From Chitinophaga sp. Ak27 (GTDB lineage: Bacteria; Bacteroidota; Bacteroidia; Chitinophagales; Chitinophagaceae), in NCBI RefSeq assembly GCF_012726295.1, contig NZ_JABAOB010000001.1:558001-622000 (forward strand): DNA of 64,000 nucleotides, read 5' to 3'. The notes under the pieces were generated by a model. That model had not been told where the DNA came from and did no database searches. It was given only the letters and a program-made list of their open reading frames with translations. Below are positions 61,838 to 64,000 of this stretch, in pieces. The position numbers were made by a program, and so were the translations under genes. Each line of letters begins with the position of its first letter. The first letter of the stretch is position 1.

Positions 61838-63334
61838 TTAGTAGCCCGGATTTTGAGTGAGGAAATGGTTGACAGTAATCTCTGGTACTGGGATCGGATA
61901 CAATGCCTGGAAGTCGCCCAGCCAGGGTTGTTTGAGCGGAACGGCCGATAACACGTCATGCATCCGTTTGGTGCGCTTCAGGTCGAACCAGCGGTGTCCC
62001 CATTCGGCAAAGAGTTCTGTTTGCCTTTCTTTTGCTACAGCGGCCAGCAGCTGTTCTTTGCTAAGGGTGGCCGGTAAAGCAGGCAAACCTGCGCGGCTAC
62101 GGATCATATTCAGATCGGCGATAGCCGTAGCATTACCTCCCGGACCACCATTGGCCGCAGCCTCTGCACGCACCAGGTACATTTCCGCCAGGCGCAATAC
62201 CATATAGTATTCTGCCGGTGGCATACCAAAACTGCTATTAGGACTACCAACCTTATATTTTAACGGATAGCGGGTAACTCCAGGCTGGCCAACAGTCCCG
62301 GTGGCATTGTCAGTGCTGTCTGTCCATTTCTCCAGGCGCTGATCACCCGGCTCAAAAGCTGATAACAGCGAAGGAGTGAGACAGAAACTGGCTACTCCGA
62401 CCTTCAGTACATTGGGTATCATCGCAAATCCTTCGGGGGTGGCATCTCTCAGGTACATGTCCTGCAGCGACTGTTGCAGCTGCCAGATGGCTTCCCGGCT
62501 GCCTTTGAGAAATACTTTGTTAAGATCGCTCTCCAGCGTATAGTCGACCGAGTTATTAATCACTGTGGTTGCCGCAGCAGCAGCATTGGTATAATCGCCG
62601 AGGTACAGATAAACCCTGGCCAGCAGTGCGGTAGCGGCAAAACGGTTGGGCCTTGTACGCTCGCCGTTGGCAGTGGGATAATCAGCCGGCATAGAAGCTG
62701 CCGCATCTTTCAGATCCTGCAGCATCTGTTGATATACCTGCTGCTGTGGTGCACGTGGCAGGCGGGCCGTCTGGTTAAAATCTACCGTCATGGCCAGCGG
62801 CACATCTCCAAAGAAATTAACGAGATAGAAATAACTGAAAGCACGCACGAACTTTGCTTCCCCGGCAAGCGCCTTTCTCACACTATCTTTCAGCATAGAT
62901 GATTTGGAATCTGCTATTCCTTCAATAATAGAATTAGCGCCATAAATAGCGATATAGGCACTCTCCCACATAGCCCAGGGCCGGTCGCTGTTATAAACGG
63001 TAAGCTTGTTGGTAGCAAGCCCGTAATATGATTGTTCTGTAGTACCGCGGTAGTTATACAATTCGTCAGACGACAAACTACCTAATACCGTAGATAGCCC
63101 CGCAGCGAAGCTGGTAAGCCCGGCGCCACTCGCATCACCTGTACTTTCACCGTTGATCATACGGGTGTATACACCCGCCATAGCGCTGTTGGCCTGTTTT
63201 TCACTGCTGAATACCTGCCCGGTAGAAATTGTGTTGATCGGATCAGGTACCGTCACCAGCTTTTTACAGGCAGCCAACATTCCCAGCAGGAGGCAGCCGG
63301 AAGCGATCACAATTTTTCTCTGATATCTCTGCAT
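61838..63334 (-). CDS. SusD/RagB-family outer-membrane lipoprotein (locus 4)
   Basis: A 498-aa SusD homologue. The start MQRYQRKIVIASGCLLLGML at 63334 is chosen over 63394, which would run into susC. The lipobox is in LAACKKLVTVPDP. Typical features are SEKQANSAMAGVYTRM, GEAKFVRAFSYFYLVNFFGD, the TPR helices around AATALLARVYLYLGDYTNAA, and ERQTELFAEWGHRWFDLKRT. It follows susC by 10 bases. No ECF sigma or FecR gene is visible; the susC N-terminus and its upstream region lie outside the window. Confidence 0.94.
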   Translation of the reverse strand: MQRYQRKIVIASGCLLLGMLAACKKLVTVPDPINTISTGQVFSSEKQANSAMAGVYTRMINGESTGDASGAGLTSFAAGLSTVLGSLSSDELYNYRGTTEQSYYGLATNKLTVYNSDRPWAMWESAYIAIYGANSIIEGIADSKSSMLKDSVRKALAGEAKFVRAFSYFYLVNFFGDVPLAMTVDFNQTARLPRAPQQQVYQQMLQDLKDAAASMPADYPTANGERTRPNRFAATALLARVYLYLGDYTNAAAAATTVINNSVDYTLESDLNKVFLKGSREAIWQLQQSLQDMYLRDATPEGFAMIPNVLKVGVASFCLTPSLLSAFEPGDQRLEKWTDSTDNATGTVGQPGVTRYPLKYKVGSPNSSFGMPPAEYYMVLRLAEMYLVRAEAAANGGPGGNATAIADLNMIRSRAGLPALPATLSKEQLLAAVAKERQTELFAEWGHRWFDLKRTKRMHDVLSAVPLKQPWLGDFQALYPIPVPEITVNHFLTQNPGY

Positions 63335-63344
63335 AGCTGTTGAT

Positions 63345-64000
63345 TTAGAAGTTAAAGGATAAGCCACCGGTAATCGTCCTGGAAGGAGGAACACTGGAGA
63401 GGTCCTGTACTTCCGGGTCTATACCGGGATAGTTGGTGATGGTAAATACGTTCTGCGTGCGAATAAACGCACGACAGGCGGTCATATGCGCCCTGGCCAC
63501 CAGTTTTTCCGGCAGGCTGTAGGTGAGCGCCACATTACGCAGGCGGAAGTAAGAAGCATTGATATACTGGGCATCCGATGATCCGATAGAGGTACCAAAA
63601 CCGTTGGTGAATCCTGGACGGGTAGCAATATCACCCGGCTTCTGCCAGTGATCCTGTATGGCGTCTGCCGGCAGGTTACCGAAGGCGCCCGGTATTACCA
63701 CATATGGATTTAACCCAATCTGCCGTTTGAAATCAAAGAACAGGTCCAGGCTCCAGCCTTTATAGGTAAATGAGTTATTGATACCCCCATAATATTTAGG
63801 ATTCGTATCCACTTTTACATAACGATCGTCATCAGCAGTACCCGCCGGTACGCTGCTGTTAACATTTATCAGGCCGTCTTTATTGAGATCTACAAAAGCG
63901 TATTTCCCGGTTTGCGGATCTATGCCCAGGTAGTGCAACACATATACGGTGCTGAGTGACTGTCCTACTTTATAAATGGCATAGTAGGGCGACTGCTCAA
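63345..64000 (-). CDS. SusC/RagA-family TonB-dependent receptor, C-terminal part only (locus 4)
   Basis: About 218 codons of a SusC barrel, open to the right edge of the window. The visible part reads EQSPYYAIYKVGQSLSTVY then LHYLGIDPQTGKYAFVDLNK, GLINVNSSVPAGTADDDRYV, DLFFDFKRQIGLNPYVVIPG, and ends with the barrel-closing TITGGLSFNF, an aromatic C-terminal residue as in the other SusCs here. Whether it has a STN domain and an ECF/FecR partner cannot be seen. It is the first visible gene of the eight-gene minus-strand run. Confidence 0.93.
   Translation of the reverse strand, partial: EQSPYYAIYKVGQSLSTVYVLHYLGIDPQTGKYAFVDLNKDGLINVNSSVPAGTADDDRYVKVDTNPKYYGGINNSFTYKGWSLDLFFDFKRQIGLNPYVVIPGAFGNLPADAIQDHWQKPGDIATRPGFTNGFGTSIGSSDAQYINASYFRLRNVALTYSLPEKLVARAHMTACRAFIRTQNVFTITNYPGIDPEVQDLSSVPPSRTITGGLSFNF

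Overview
The window looks like chromosomal DNA of a Chitinophaga-like member of the Bacteroidota. It carries four SusC/SusD outer-membrane uptake loci, three of them with an adjacent ECF sigma factor and FecR-type anti-sigma factor. It also has a type IX secretion (T9SS) sorting tail on a glycanase, a GldA/GldFG-type ABC transporter, a Bacteroidota-style lanthipeptide leader peptide, and a promoter of the TTTG-N19-TAnnTTTG kind. No rRNA, tRNA, insertion sequence, prophage or CRISPR array was seen.

Layout. (A) 1-6584, minus strand: sigma, fecR, susC and susD (susD runs off the left edge). (B) 7019-9951, plus strand: a GH92 alpha-mannosidase and a small lipoprotein. (C) 10046-16975, plus strand: a second sigma/fecR/susC/susD set. 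(D) 17030-20578: housekeeping and unknown genes (RDD membrane protein, YceI lipoprotein, DUF493, macro domain). (E) 20783-21202: a promoter-like site and a decayed LamG fragment. (F) 21284-38567, minus strand: a two-gene insecticidal-type Tc toxin locus, with a TcB-TcC fusion (2611 aa) upstream of a very large TcA (3121 aa). (G) 38795-42441: unknown genes and an orphan 47-residue lanthipeptide-like precursor with its own terminator. (H) 42618-53093, plus strand: a third sigma/fecR/susC/susD set followed by a multidomain GH16 glucanase with CBM6 modules and a T9SS tail, probably a beta-1,3-glucan (laminarin-type) utilisation locus. (I) 53187-53564: a 5-carboxymethyl-2-hydroxymuconate isomerase-like gene. 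(J) 64000-53632, minus strand: a tightly packed eight-gene run of susC, susD, lipoprotein, ABC ATPase, GldF-GldG fusion, two tandem MutS-like ATPases and an S41 peptidase.

The most interesting points are these. The operon in (J) joins a SusCD pair to an ABC transporter and a pair of MutS-like ATPases lacking the mismatch-recognition domain. The Tc toxin ends in a domain resembling DUF4347, with a caspase-like His/Cys pattern, behind a Gly/Pro repeat. All three fecR-susC gaps contain an intrinsic terminator that points antisense to susC; its one imperfect position becomes a G-U pair only in the antisense RNA. A TACATTTG-like promoter box lies at each susC start. Together these suggest cis-antisense RNAs of the kind reported for Bacteroides polysaccharide-utilisation loci. 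All calls come from reading the sequence; no database search was run.
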